In this document: positions 1-10,865 of the stretch, piece by piece
How the letters are laid out: each line of letters begins with the position of its first letter
How positions within the stretch are numbered: position 1 is the first letter of the stretch
Assembly: GCA_019915135.1 (NCBI GenBank)
Contig: JAHLMK010000001.1
Location: 2,294,001 to 2,358,000, forward strand
Direction of reading: 5' to 3'
DNA: 64,000 bases
Origin: Strobilurus pachycystidiatus
Lineage: Eukaryota > Basidiomycota > Agaricomycetes > Agaricales > Physalacriaceae
Position numbers and translations under genes: made by a program
The notes under the pieces: generated by a model
What the model saw: only the letters and a program-made list of their open reading frames with translations
Told to the model about the DNA's origin: nothing
The model's database searches: none

Positions 1-1
1 A

Positions 2-340
2 GGACCGGATGACCCTTTGGAAGTACGGGTAGCGAGCATCAGTGCCGAGATTGCAGCTGCCATTGCCCAGGCCCATTCCCGGTCTTATGACGATGACGAC
101 GACGACGAAGATGAACTGGAAGATGAACTGGCAGACGATTCTGCGGATGAGTTGAGTTGTCGTGACACTATCGGACCTAATACGAGTGGGATTAGGGGCC
201 GGGGCGGAATTGGCCGGCCCGGACGAGACGACTCGGAACGGGAGGACGAAGAGGACGAGGAAGCGTTTCCCGCGCCTCTTCGAGCGCGACGAGGACGCGA
301 CGCAGAGGGAGTAGCCGCTGGGGAGAAGAGAAAGCGCTAG
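2..340 (+). CDS. 3' end of an acidic protein (partial)
   Basis: The frame is open through the left edge and stops at 338-340, so this is the C-terminal part (about 112 residues) of a gene that starts outside the window. It carries a run of six Asp followed by mixed Glu/Asp, then an Arg/Gly/Asp-rich stretch and a basic end (KRKR). Acidic low-complexity tails with a basic terminus are common in nuclear and RNA-binding proteins, but no domain is visible here and I do not recognise the family. The direction is supported by the absence of competing long frames and by the promoter-like gap before the next gene. Confidence 0.5.
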   Translation, partial: GPDDPLEVRVASISAEIAAAIAQAHSRSYDDDDDDEDELEDELADDSADELSCRDTIGPNTSGIRGRGGIGRPGRDDSEREDEEDEEAFPAPLRARRGRDAEGVAAGEKRKR

Positions 341-483
341 GTCCGGTGTTGATTGTTGTATTTTTAGCTGTATCATAAGCGCTGTGGTGTGCGCGGTAAT
401 AGGGTTCAAGAGGAGCGCCGCACTTGTGAGTTGTGGAACTTGGAGGGTCCGGGTTCATCCGGATGCTTCAGGACACGGCTCCC

Positions 484-490
484 GGTATAT
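484..490 (+). promoter_or_regulatory. TATA-like box upstream of FBP1
   Basis: A TATATAA-type element lies about 80 nt before the fructose-1,6-bisphosphatase start codon, a plausible core-promoter position for a fungal gene. Confidence 0.35.
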
Positions 491-568
491 AACAAGGCTA
501 AAGCGGAATAGCGGAATATCCTCCACTGACACCCTCCCCTCTTCAACGCACAATCCGAAACTACCATC

Positions 569-1861
569 ATGTCTGAAGAGCCTCCCTCCACCGACCTTAT
601 CACTCTCACTCGGTATGCCCTCTGCTCGTCGTCTAATCAAGCCCATCTAACGCACAGTACAGGCACGTTCTCAATGACCAGATCCGGCTCGGCGCTGCCG
701 CCACCGGCGATCTCACATTGCTTTTGACCGCCATCCAGGTCACATCGAAATTCATCGCAACCAACGTTCGGAAGGCCCGTCTCATCAATCTGTACGTCGT
801 CGCCTGTCCGAGCATTGAACGGTGCTCACACGACCATGCAGCGTCGGACTCGCAGGAGAGACCAATGTCCAGGGCGAGGATCAAAAGAAACTCGATGTCC
901 TGTCCAATGACATCATGGTGAACGCCCTGCGCGCATCCGGCAAGACCGCCGTTCTCGTCTCTGAGGAGATCGAGGACGCCATCATCATCGAGGAAAAGCA
1001 CCGCGGCCGCTACTGTGTCGTGTTCGACCCTCTGGACGGCAGCAGCAACATCGACGCGGGTGTCAACATCGGCACCATCTTTGGCATCTACAAAGTGGTA
1101 TGTACAATGCCCCTCTTTGAGTGTCCAGTCCTGACGAAGGCATTACAGCGTCAAGAAGGACAAGCTTCAATCGAAGATGTCTTGCGGCCGGGAAGTGAGA
1201 TGGTAGCAGCTGGTTACACCATGTGAGTTGTTTAGCGTCTGGTATACCTCACCGAGGGCTTGGCTCACGACAAACACCAGGTACGGCTCCTCAGCCAACT
1301 TGATACTCACCACTGGTCACGGCGTCAATGGCTACACGCTTGACCCTTCACTGGGGGAGTTTATTCTCACCCATCCTGATGTACGCGACCGCTCTCCGTC
1401 TGAGTACCCTACACATGCTGATGTCGGTCCTGCAGATACAAATACCTCCGCGCGGCAAGATCTACTCGTTCAACGAGGGCAACTCGATGTACTTTTACCC
1501 CCCAGTGAACGCCTACCTTCATTCCCTTAAATACCCCGCGGCCGGCAAATCGCCCTACAGCGCTCGGTACATCGGGTCCATGGTGGCGGATGTTCACCGG
1601 ACGCTCCTCTACGGCGGTATCTTTGGCTACCCCGACGACAAGAAGAGCAAAAACGGGAAGCTGAGGATTCTGTACGAGGCGTTCCCGATGGCCTTCTTGA
1701 CAGAGCAGGCCGGCGGTGTCGCTACCACGGGAACGACGCGTATCCTCGACATCGTGCCAAAAGGCATTCACGATCGTTGTTCCGTCTTCTTGGGCAGCAA
1801 AGAAGATGTCGAAGACCTGAAGAAGTTCTACAAGGACCCATCTTTGGCAGAGTCTAGCTGA
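569..1861 (+). CDS. FBP1: Fructose-1,6-bisphosphatase
   Basis: Hydrolyses fructose-1,6-bisphosphate to fructose-6-phosphate in the cytosol, the committed step of gluconeogenesis. Six exons fit: 569-612, 663-791, 842-1097, 1149-1222, 1281-1380 and 1436-1861, all with GT-AG introns of 50-58 nt, giving 342 aa, the usual family length. Visible signatures are the N-terminal [19 protein letters not shown] block, the GETN segment, the metal/substrate motif [10 protein letters not shown], the substrate loop [10 protein letters not shown], and the [12 protein letters not shown] and [15 protein letters not shown] blocks near the C-terminus. The ATG at 569 is chosen because it opens the short first exon in frame with the conserved N-terminus. 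No missing catalytic residue was seen. Confidence 0.96.
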
Positions 1862-1905
1862 ATAACTTAGTTAGTATATGTGGTCAGATTCAGATACTGT
1901 AACTG

Positions 1906-2155
1906 ATCGTGATGATAGCGTACCCTAGAAACTGTTAGCTCTCAGCTTCCCAGTGGGGTTTCCAGACAGTAATCAAGCAATTAATGGAATGCTCAATTGT
2001 AACCTGCTCTGGAGAGAAGGAAACACTCCAAACCCACCCCCAGTCCAGTCGTCACAACGAACTTCGCGAACTTGTGACCAGAACATTACTCTCGTTCTTC
2101 GGATCGTTCCCAGTGAGTTCGTCACAGCATTTGTTACCGAAATGGAGGGATTAGA
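1906..2155. repeat. Left copy of degenerate direct repeat flanking the OYE gene
   Basis: About 250 bp that can be aligned by eye with 4060-4310 in the same orientation. Shared landmarks in order are GCGTACCCTAGA, TTTCCAGACAGT, TGGAATGCTCA, GGAGAAGGAA, a CC-rich run, and CAGCATTTGT or its near match. The two copies bracket the OYE gene at 2415-3884. No coding sequence was found in it. Confidence 0.7.
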
Positions 2156-2340
2156 GGAATGACTATACACCGCTGCAATCCACGTACACGTCGCACCGTC
2201 GGCTATTAGGATGTTTCCAAGTAAGCAAGTTTGAGTGGCGGTCTGACTCAGATGCGTGCTGAATAATCGCTGAAGCGCTGACTACTGCGAGGATGCATCT
2301 CCAGCGCATCTCACTCGGTGTGTACCTCCCTGGATGAAAC

Positions 2341-2348
2341 TATATAAA
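2341..2348 (+). promoter_or_regulatory. TATA box of the left OYE gene
   Basis: TATATAAAT lies 70 nt before the ATG at 2415. The inverted paralogue has a matching TATAAAT followed by a similar leader (GCTACT...GAGTA), so the core promoter was duplicated with the gene. Confidence 0.5.
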
Positions 2349-2414
2349 TGCCTCTTCAAATGTGCTACTGAGTAGCAATATAGCTGTTCACACTTCTCTC
2401 ATACCTCGCCCCCC

Positions 2415-3884
2415 ATGTCCAGTGACAACAGCCTTTTCCAGCCTCTCACCATGGGCCCCGTCGTGCTGAAGAACCGTGTGTTCATGAGCGCGTTGACGCG
2501 TAACCGGACCTCCCCAGGACTCATTCCGAACGCGGCGAATGTCGAGTACTACCGCCAACGCGCTAAGGGCGGGGCTGGGCTTATTGTTACGGAGGCTCTC
2601 TTGATTACTCGACAGGGAACGGAATGGCCTTATGCGCCAGGCATCTGGAGCAGGGAACAGGTCGAGGGGTGGAAGACAGTAATCGACGCCGTTCACAAGG
2701 AGGGAAGCGTGGTCTTTGCTCAACTCTGGCATCGTACGGTTGACTTTTTTCTGCTCTGGCTGTATGAACTTAAAACGGATTGCAGTGGGACGAATCAGTC
2801 ATCCTGATGCGCCGGAGCAGATCGCGGCGGGACAGGTTAGTTTAGATTCAGGACAGTAAGAGCCGACTGATGGCTCTACCAATGATTACCAGCCTGTATA
2901 CGCACCTTCCGCTATCGCTGCACGCGGTGGAAAGTTTAGGTTTCTGCCTAGGGAGCCTGGTTATGTCACGGTTAGCCTGATTCCTTTGTCCTGACGACTC
3001 AGCCTCATTATCTGCCCTCCTAGCCTACTGCTGTCGAGGACCCATGGACTTTGGTTGCTCTTTACAAGCAGGCTGCCATCAACGCCAAAGAAGCTGGTTT
3101 CGACGGTGTAGAAAGTCAGTATCATCATCTCAGTGAGGACATCAATGAATACTCATTGACGTTCCAATCCAGTCCATGGAGCCGGCGGATACTTAATCAC
3201 ACAGTTCCTCGAAACAGGATCAAATCAAAGGACAGACCAATGGGGCGGGAGTGTCGAGAATCGCGCTCGCTTCGGTTTGGAGGTGCTCAAGGCCGCCATC
3301 GAAGTCTGGGGAGCGGACAGAGTAGGCACTAAATTGTGCCCTTCGGGAGGGTACAATGATGTGGGGTAAGTGCTTTCCGTATAACGCGCCCTGGTTATGC
3401 TCAAATCCTTCCATAGAATGCCACTCGAGGATGCGATTGCCACATACAGCTACTTCATCCGGGAAGCCGACAAACTTGGCATTGCGTATTTTGCCTTGAT
3501 GAGATATGTGGAGTTCATAGATCCGGTATTCGATGGTATGGATTATTTCAATACTTTACCAACGAAGGTCTTATCGTCTGCCTAGGCAAGAAGCGGGCAG
3601 TCCAGCATGACACTATTGCCACATATGGGCCCCTGATCAAGAATGCCTTGGTGTTCAGCAACGGTGGTTACACTGCCGACGAGGCTGCGAAGTGCGTCGA
3701 AGAAAAGAAGGTCGCAGGCGTCTTCTTTGGAACGCCTTGGATTCCCCACCCCGATGTAGCGCTGCGATTCAAGCATGGCAAGCCTTTGACGAACGCTCCC
3801 GACTTTACCACACTGCACGGCTCCTCTCAGAATGTAGAGACTCAGTATAAAGGTTACACAGACTACCCAGGACTCACTTCATAG
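2415..3884 (+). CDS. NADH:flavin oxidoreductase, old yellow enzyme family (left copy)
   Basis: FMN-dependent ene-reductase of the OYE family, expected to reduce activated C=C bonds with NAD(P)H. Seven exons: 2415-2733, 2786-2835, 2893-2970, 3024-3114, 3173-3365, 3417-3535 and 3586-3884, giving 382 aa. Visible OYE features are LFQPLTMGPVVLKNRVFMS at the N-terminus, the WHLGR segment after the first junction, [11 protein letters not shown], and the phosphate-binding FSNGGYTADEA and VFFGTPWIPHPD blocks. The substrate-binding motif reads HGAGGY (residues 181-186): His181 and the proton-donor Tyr186 are present, but the Asn that normally sits three residues after the His is Gly184. The paralogue at 32.7-34.1 kb keeps Asn there. 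Exon lengths are identical between the copies except for exons 6 and 7. A working but altered enzyme or a relaxed duplicate are both possible. Confidence 0.92.
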
Positions 3885-4059
3885 GCTTAGACTCTTCTTC
3901 GTCGGCACATTGTTAAGTACGGCACTTTTCTCCTTCGATTAAATGGTTCATTCGTGTATGTGTATTGCGCGCTGAGGAACTGATGCTTTGCGCCTGAGAG
4001 TCGGCAGGGTAAAATCGGGATTGTTCCATTTGGCGTGAAGATTCTTTAGATTGGCACTG

Positions 4060-4310
4060 ATTGTGATTGTAGCGTACCCTAGATACTGTTACTTCTCCAC
4101 TTCACAATATATGTTTCCAGACAGTCTCAAGCAAACACTGGAATGCTCACTTGTGGTTTGCATTGGGGAGAAGGAAGACCACCAAACTCAGCCCCATTCC
4201 AATCTGGACGCCACTACGGACATTGCGGGCTTGGGGCCGAAACAATTCGGACTTCGCCGTTTTTACACGGTTCGTTCACAGTAAGTTACCCACAGCGTTT
4301 GTCATCTCAA
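4060..4310. repeat. Right copy of degenerate direct repeat flanking the OYE gene
   Basis: Partner of 1906-2155 and in the same orientation, beginning about 175 bp after the OYE stop codon. Conserved blocks include GCGTACCCTAGATACTGTTA and TTTCCAGACAGT. Divergence is high, suggesting an old event. Confidence 0.7.
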
Positions 4311-4521
4311 CGTCGACACGAGGGAACAAACGTTGTACTTTCAAGCCCTGGAGTCGCCATCTTAGTACTGTTGCTTAGTTGCTTAGTGGCGGAACTATGT
4401 GTTCTGTAGTGTCTCTGCTGCTGTTCACCCGTCAGACTTTTGAGACGGTAGATATCCCGTGTTCGCTTGACCTTCAAGAAAAATGAGCGCGTGAAAGTCG
4501 TTCTGACGCGAGGGTAAGACA

Positions 4522-4641
4522 CAGTGTATATGCGGCGCATACGTTTCACTCGACCCGAGCACGGATATGTGGCGCAGGTCCAGACCGCACAGCAGCGTAC
4601 GAACACATTCGCACGTTGCATGACTGGGTCTCTGCCATCTC
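4522..4641 (+). pseudogene. Fragment of a modin-like gene
   Basis: About 120 bp aligns on the same strand with 31726-31856 of the intact modin-like gene. It would encode VYAAHT, then after a roughly 20-30 bp deletion ICGAGPDRTAAYEHIR-like residues and LHDWVSA. The last 24 nt or so (GCATGACTGGGTCTCTGCC) are identical. There is no continuation on either side, so this is a relic. It lies just past the direct repeat that follows the left OYE gene. Confidence 0.75.
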
Positions 4642-6364
4642 TAATAAACCCTCCACCATGAGTAAGCAATATACAATCGACTCGGACCGCACCTCTTCTC
4701 TCAGCTGGTTTGACAGAGTCTGAACAGGGAGACTACTCAAAGCCAGCCAACCAAGGAACTTCTGAAGAGCAAACCCGAGAATTGCCTCCGAGAACACCGA
4801 AGCGTCGACAAGTCGAAAGCTTAGCTGATGCGCCCTCAGCTGTGAAGCGACTGAGACAAGAAGTATCTAGATACAAAGCGTATCACCTACCCGAGTAGAT
4901 TGCCATTTCACGCTCTATACTACAGACGACGGCATACCTCCAACAAATCGTCTGAGGTTTCGATATGGCACTTCCGGATCCACCTCGCGACTTTATACAT
5001 TACCCTTACCATAACACAATGCACACTCTTCTCGACACGCGGGCACGGGCAACTCATATGAACAGTTTGAGCTATGTACTACACGGGCCGACACGCAACC
5101 ACGCGCGTCTTTGCTCAGGGATCTTCGACATCCAACTTAAATCACTCGGATTGTTCCGTGCACGTTCATCACTTCATGTTCCGCTTTCCAATTGCAACAT
5201 ACGGCGAGCCTGACTGAGAAATCTGTTGAGTCATCTATTTATGCAGTCTGACTCTGTCTTGAAACCACGCGTTGTTCTGTGTGAGAGAAAAATAGAGATA
5301 CTGTAAGACACGGCGCATGAAGCAGCCAGGGCCAAGCGGGAGAAGGAATTGGTGCGCAAGAGATGATGGCCTCGATTGACCATCTTTGAGCTGATTGGAA
5401 GAGATTTCCAGTATATGGCAGTCGTCTTCGGCGTTCGCTCATGCTGTAATGATATAACACACCATTGTGGGTGCCAGAAGTTGGATGGCGGATGATCAAA
5501 TGCTAAGTACTTAAGTACTTAGTGCACTACGAACATTGAATTGACGCGAATGGTGTATCTCTTTTCACACGAGCAGGTTACCAGTTGTGCCTGCCAAAGG
5601 CGAAGAGTATCAATCAGGTTCTCTTACGAAGACTATGGCTTATTCTGGCCTCCTCGTGGTGGTCAACGAGCTAGAAGAAATTGCAGGCGGCATACGTACT
5701 TGTGTTATGTGCTCATCGAGCAGGCGCACATACAATGGAGTATCAAAGTTACCGGCCTACATACGCATATATGTCAAGTCAAGGCCCGACTTCTCGCATG
5801 ATGAGGATAACGGAAACACGCCCAGACCAAAGATTCGGCAAATCCGGTGGTGGGGCTGGTCGTTTGAAACACACAGACCGGGACAGTCTCATCCACCCCG
5901 TCAACACACCGTAATCCCGCAAGCATAGTCTGGAGCTGAGATTATCTTGGCCTTGGACGACCCGACAGTGAGAAAGATGGAGAGGGGAATAAGGAGCAAG
6001 ATCTCTATCGTAAACTGCGTTGCTAACAAGACCACGTCAAGCCCAAAATGAGTTGCCGACGCACTGTCTCCACTATATGTGGCGGCATTTCGAGGCAAAC
6101 CAAGAGCCGGACGTAAGGACCGCCGAATGAAGAGCGTGATAGTTGTCGGCTACCTGAACAAGGGCGCAGAGGTTTCCACGACACGTACAACTAACTGGTC
6201 AAGTATATAATGTAGACCGTGATTCATATACACATCCCTTGCCGGGCAAACCGAGATTAATCCATAGACCAAGTCGGTCATCCAGAATCGTCGCGGCCAC
6301 GCGTGGGCCTTCTGCCTACTGTCTCCTCTGGTTGCACATGAAATCAATCACGAACATTGTAGTA

Positions 6365-7578
6365 TCATTCGACGCAAGATCGTGGGGAAGAAGCGAGGGA
6401 CTCCCGTAACAATGAGATGTTTTTGAGTATCTGATCAAAGCATGTACGAAACCACTTGACGTGCGCGTTTTCTGAGGGTTTCTGTGATGTGTCGTCGAGA
6501 TCAAGACGAGCCAACTGTATGTGTGCATCGTGGGACGAGATTATCGAGGTTACGATACCCTGCAGCCTGATAATTTCGTCGCGGAACGCCGAGAGTTCAA
6601 TAGAAATAGAGTCCGTGTTGTGAGGAGGGTAGAGGGAGGCAATAAAGTCGTCCGAGGCGGACAATAGAGATGTAGAACAAGGTGCGAGTGCATCAAGATC
6701 AGAGGTGGAGCCCGTTAGCGCTGGAGACGGAGACAGCATGTCTCGGAGTATGCGGCTGTGTAAGAGGGTAGATATCCGAATGACGGTTTGAGACTGATTT
6801 GAGAGGGAGTGAGCGAAAGGACCGAAAATGGCACGATAAACAATAACCTTTTTGGTCCGTTCACGTTCCTCGGGACTCAAGGCTGCATCCGAACCGAGGC
6901 CTAGCTCATCCCATCCATCAGTTTCATCCTCCGCGTCGGGATCAGCAGATTCATCCTCGAGCATGTCGTTGAGCTCGTGCAGTCCGTCCTCGAGGGAGCC
7001 TTTGTCCTGCAGCCACCTCTTGCGGATGGCAGCGACATTGTCCGTGGACAGGCCCGCGGGCGAACGCGCCGCATCGATGAGATCATGAACCTCCCCCGTC
7101 TGGACGAGATATTGGTTGTGGTTCCCTAGGTGCTTGGGATCGGCAAGAACAGTCAACAAAATCCTGACGGCGTCGATGACTTCGATTGCAACTCTCTGAT
7201 ACTCGCGGACCAACAGTGTTCCGTGCATGCTGGGCTGTAAAAGATGTACGCAATGCGCGAGGGCAGCCAGATGGCTGGATGTGTCCTTTAGTGGGAAATG
7301 GACAGCTGAATATGTCGGATCTGACGGCTTCATTGCAAGCGACAGTTTTGTGGTGGATGCCCGTAGGAGGAGCAACAATGAGAGAAAATCATTCCGAAGA
7401 ATAGCAATCTCCGGAGGGTTTTCTGCTGATTCTGGGTTGGGCGGGCCAGAGCAGAGTTGTGCAGCACCATTGCAAGTCTCTATGACAGTGTTGAAGGCAT
7501 TCACAGCTAAATAAAGGGAGAATCAGACACGGTGAAGCAGGAAGACTAACAAACACAACCGTTCGCCCTTTCAGTCAT
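6365..7578 (-). CDS. Cyclin-D1-binding protein 1 (GCIP)-like protein
   Basis: Two exons: 7578-7560 (MTERAN plus one base) and 7506-6365, giving 386 aa. The tiny first exon supplies an ATG for a frame that otherwise has none; the donor is the weak GTTGTG. The protein is mostly alpha-helical with an acidic central linker containing DGWDELGLG, then a second helical half with LSPEERERTKKVIVYRAIFG. This two-helical-half layout with an acidic W-D linker resembles the GCIP/CCNDBP1 family, whose animal members bind cyclin D and HLH factors; the fungal role is unknown. The match is from memory of the family pattern and is moderate. It is divergent from the YME1-like gene, with about 80 bp between start codons, so the two probably share a promoter. 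Confidence 0.55.
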
Positions 7579-7657
7579 GGCCGAATGTGATAGAAATTAT
7601 TTCGGCATCGCGGCACGGCGTTTGCCAACTCTCCCTCTTGCCGCCAGTGCGCCGCGT

Positions 7658-10600
7658 ATGTTGCGCCCGTCACTGGTCAGTTTGCCCTTGGTCTGCCCAG
7701 GATTACGCTGACTTTGATACTATAGCTAAGGCAGAGTCCACTGCGACTCGCTGCCCTCCCTCCAATCCCAATATCATATCCCCGAACCCACCTCCGACCA
7801 CTGTCAAGCGCTGTGCCGCAAAAATGCACCTTATTACCCTCTCGGACCCTCATTCTTCGTCCAGTGCCGCGACCGACAACTAACCTTCTTCTTGGATACC
7901 GCTCACTGTCTCTTGGTTCAATATTCTCGGCCTTCAAAGTTACACCAGCACCGTCACCCACCGTCGTCGCGCACATAACTAAGCTCGAAGCCGAAGCCAA
8001 CGTATATCCGCACGATGTGGCAAAGCAGCTGGCTTTATTCAATGCTCTCATTGAAACCAATCTCCCAGCGTCGTATAATCTTGTTATCAATCGTTGGGAA
8101 AGGATGTGTGAATTCGTACGCCGTTCTTGTTCAATATGAGCTGCAGTGTCCTCATATCATGTTAAGGATCCCCAATCGCCGCTCCTGAAGTCAGACGAGG
8201 CTTTCCAGGCGTACGTAACTTGTCTAGTTCGCTCCGACAACGAGAAATCCATTCAGTCTGCCGCGCGCCGACGCGACACCCTGCTGGCGTCTGCACCCGT
8301 AGCAGCGTCAACGGCCACGGAAGGCTCGGAATCCAACCCTACAGCATCTACGAACCCCGCCCAGGCAGAATTGTCGTCAGAATCAGCATCTCTGCCGACT
8401 GCTACCCCCCCATCCGCCCCCGCCGCAAAGTCAAGTCAAGATATAGCCATGAGCGTTCTGGCAGCCAAAGCAGCGAAATCAAATTCGACATCCGGCATTG
8501 ATCCTTTGAAAATGGCTGCTACATTGGAGTCCATGAGTCCCGTTCAAGTCTCCATTGTTGAACGTACGTGCAATACCTTGCGTAACGATCGGTAATACGA
8601 CAATCTCCTTTAGGCAAAGGATCCTGGATACCTCGAATTATACGCCACCTCGCGACTCTGGCCGTGACCGCGTTCTGTATGTCTCACTGACCATTCACTC
8701 TATCATTACCGGTTCTTATGATAAACACAGTGTTCTTGGTGATTCTCTCTGTTTTCTTGGAGAACACCGGCTTTGCCAAGAACGGGCCTCGCATGTCGGA
8801 GTACGAACCGTCGCAAGATAGTACCGTCAAATTTAGCGATGTCCACGGTGTCGACGAAGCCAAGGAGGTACGTTACGACTGAAAAGCCTACAGCCTCGTC
8901 TTATCCTAGCATAGGAACTCAAAGACATCGTTGAGTTTCTTCGTGACCCGGAATCATTCGCCACACTTGGTGGAAAGCTTCCCAAGGGTGTCTTACTTAC
9001 TGGGTAAGTCTTCCCACATACCCCTGTTGAATCTACCAATAGTACGCCTCAGACCACCTGGAACTGGTAAAACTATGCTCGCACGCGCTGTGGCTGGAGA
9101 GGCCGGTGTTCCTTTTTTCTTTGCCTCCGGGTAAGTGTCAGCGTCTTGCTCTGCTAACTGCAATTTACCTTATTTTGTCTAGATCTGAGTTCGAAGAAAT
9201 GTTCGTCGGCGTTGGCGCCAAACGTGTTCGGGAACTTTTCACTGCCGCTAGGAAAAAAGAGCCAGCTATCATATTCATTGACGAACTTGACGCTGTCGGC
9301 GGCAAGCGTAACACAAGAGATCAACAGTACATGAAGCAAACTCTTAATCAGCTCCTCGTGGAAATGGATGGTTTCTCCCAGAGCCAAGGTGTCATAGTCA
9401 TCGCCGCCACCAACTTCCCCGAGAGTCTTGACCCGTGAGTGGAGAAGTCCTCGATTGGAGGGATTATTCTGATTTCATTTAACAGTGCCTTGGTGCGACC
9501 CGGCCGATTTGACAGGCATGTAGCCGTTCCGCTTCCTGATATTCTGGGGCGGGTACAAATCATTCAACACCACATGAAAAACGTTTCTTCTGCCAAAGGT
9601 AGTAGAGTCATTCCTTCCTGATGCAAATGCTCAACGAGTACACAGATGTGGATGCTAAAATTCTCGCGCGAGGAACATCAGGATTCTCTGGAGCAGATTT
9701 GCAGAACATGGTCAAGTAAGTCTCTAAGGAAACAGACGGATTGGCGGTTGATTCAGTCTTGTCATCAGCTTGGCTGCTATCCAAGCCTCCAAGGAACGAG
9801 CGAAAGAAGTCACTCTCAAGCACATGGAATGGGCCAAGGTTAGTCTGCTTTCTTGAGCTCAGATTAGAGAAAGGCAATCTCCTTCCCACCCATCTAGGAT
9901 CGTATTGTCATGGGTGCTGAACGTAGGAGCGCATTCATATCGGAAAGGGAGAAACTTGCTACAGCATACCATGAGGTCAAATCAACGCTTTGGCATATTG
10001 GGACATGCATTAATCACTGACAAGACAGGGTGGCCACACACTTGTCTCTCTTTTCACGGATGGTGCAACTCCCCTACACAAGGTGACTTGCATGCCGCGA
10101 GGTCATGCTCTTGGTTACGTAGGAAAATATCGCTTACTCTCGCTGGACCGGAACTAAAAAAACTACCCCCAGACTGCTTTTCTTCCGGAAACCGATTCTA
10201 TGGTCTCCATGAGCTACAAGCAGTATCTAGCCAGGATTGATGTCGCCATGGGTGGACGAGTTGCTGAAGAATTGAGTCAGTCAAGTTCCCGGCCGCTCAT
10301 TTCGATGACTTATGCTCGCATAGTCTACGGGGCAGAAAATGTCACCAGTGGGGCTAGTTCCGACATCAGGCAAGCTACATCGGTGGCATCCGCTATGGTT
10401 AAGGTAACTCTCGCTGAAATACCCGTCCGCACATTGTTTCACGCTAGGCGCACCAGAACTTCGGCTTTTCCAAGTTGGGACCTGTCTACTACGGTGACAA
10501 CACCAAATACGGGCCTGCCAGGGCAACGGAAATCGAAGAAGAGATAACAAAGTCAGTGCAAGCCACATGAAGGTCCATCATAGTCTGACAAGTAAACTCA

Positions 10601-10865
10601 GTCTGATCAAAGGAGGCGAAGCTCGCGCTACCGCACTTCTCTCATCAAAGATGACGGAATTGCACAGGGTGTGCTATCTTGAGTCTACTGTGGTCCGTAC
10701 GCTGATGGACGTCGACAGCTTGCGAAGGCATTGGTCGAGCACGAAACTCTCGATGCCGATGAAGTACGGAAAGTGATCAACGGAGAATCGATACGAAACA
10801 TCGACGAAGTCCTGGAAAAGACGTTGGATAAGTCACTGGGTGTGCCTACCCAAGCAGAACAGTAG
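7658..10865 (+). CDS. YME1: Mitochondrial i-AAA ATP-dependent zinc metalloprotease (YME1-like)
   Basis: Membrane-bound FtsH-family protease that degrades inner-membrane and intermembrane-space proteins. Eighteen exons: 7658-7675, 7726-8115, 8167-8563, 8614-8676, 8731-8867, 8915-9003, 9053-9130, 9183-9434, 9486-9598, 9646-9715, 9769-9838, 9898-9975, 10029-10118, 10173-10275, 10324-10403, 10448-10551, 10602-10668 and 10719-10865, giving 781 aa. The N-terminus is rich in Arg, Leu, Ser and Pro with almost no acids, as expected for a mitochondrial presequence. One TM helix (about residues 272-296) precedes Walker A GPPGTGKT, Walker [13 protein letters not shown], the second region of homology [20 protein letters not shown] and the zinc site HEGGH (about 584-588). 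One TM rather than two fits YME1 rather than YTA10/12. The 18-nt first exon and the AAG acceptor at 8164-8166 are the least certain parts. Confidence 0.93.

Larger units (their letters stand above)
3885..6364. other. Gene-poor interval
   Basis: Apart from the direct repeat and the modin fragment, no convincing gene was found. A 62-codon hydrophilic open frame at 4710-4898 on the + strand is rich in Glu, Lys and Arg and could be a stray exon, but it has no start context, no partner exons and no recognisable motif. A perfect 20-nt palindrome (CTAAGTACTT and its reverse complement) sits at 5503-5522. Confidence 0.4.
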
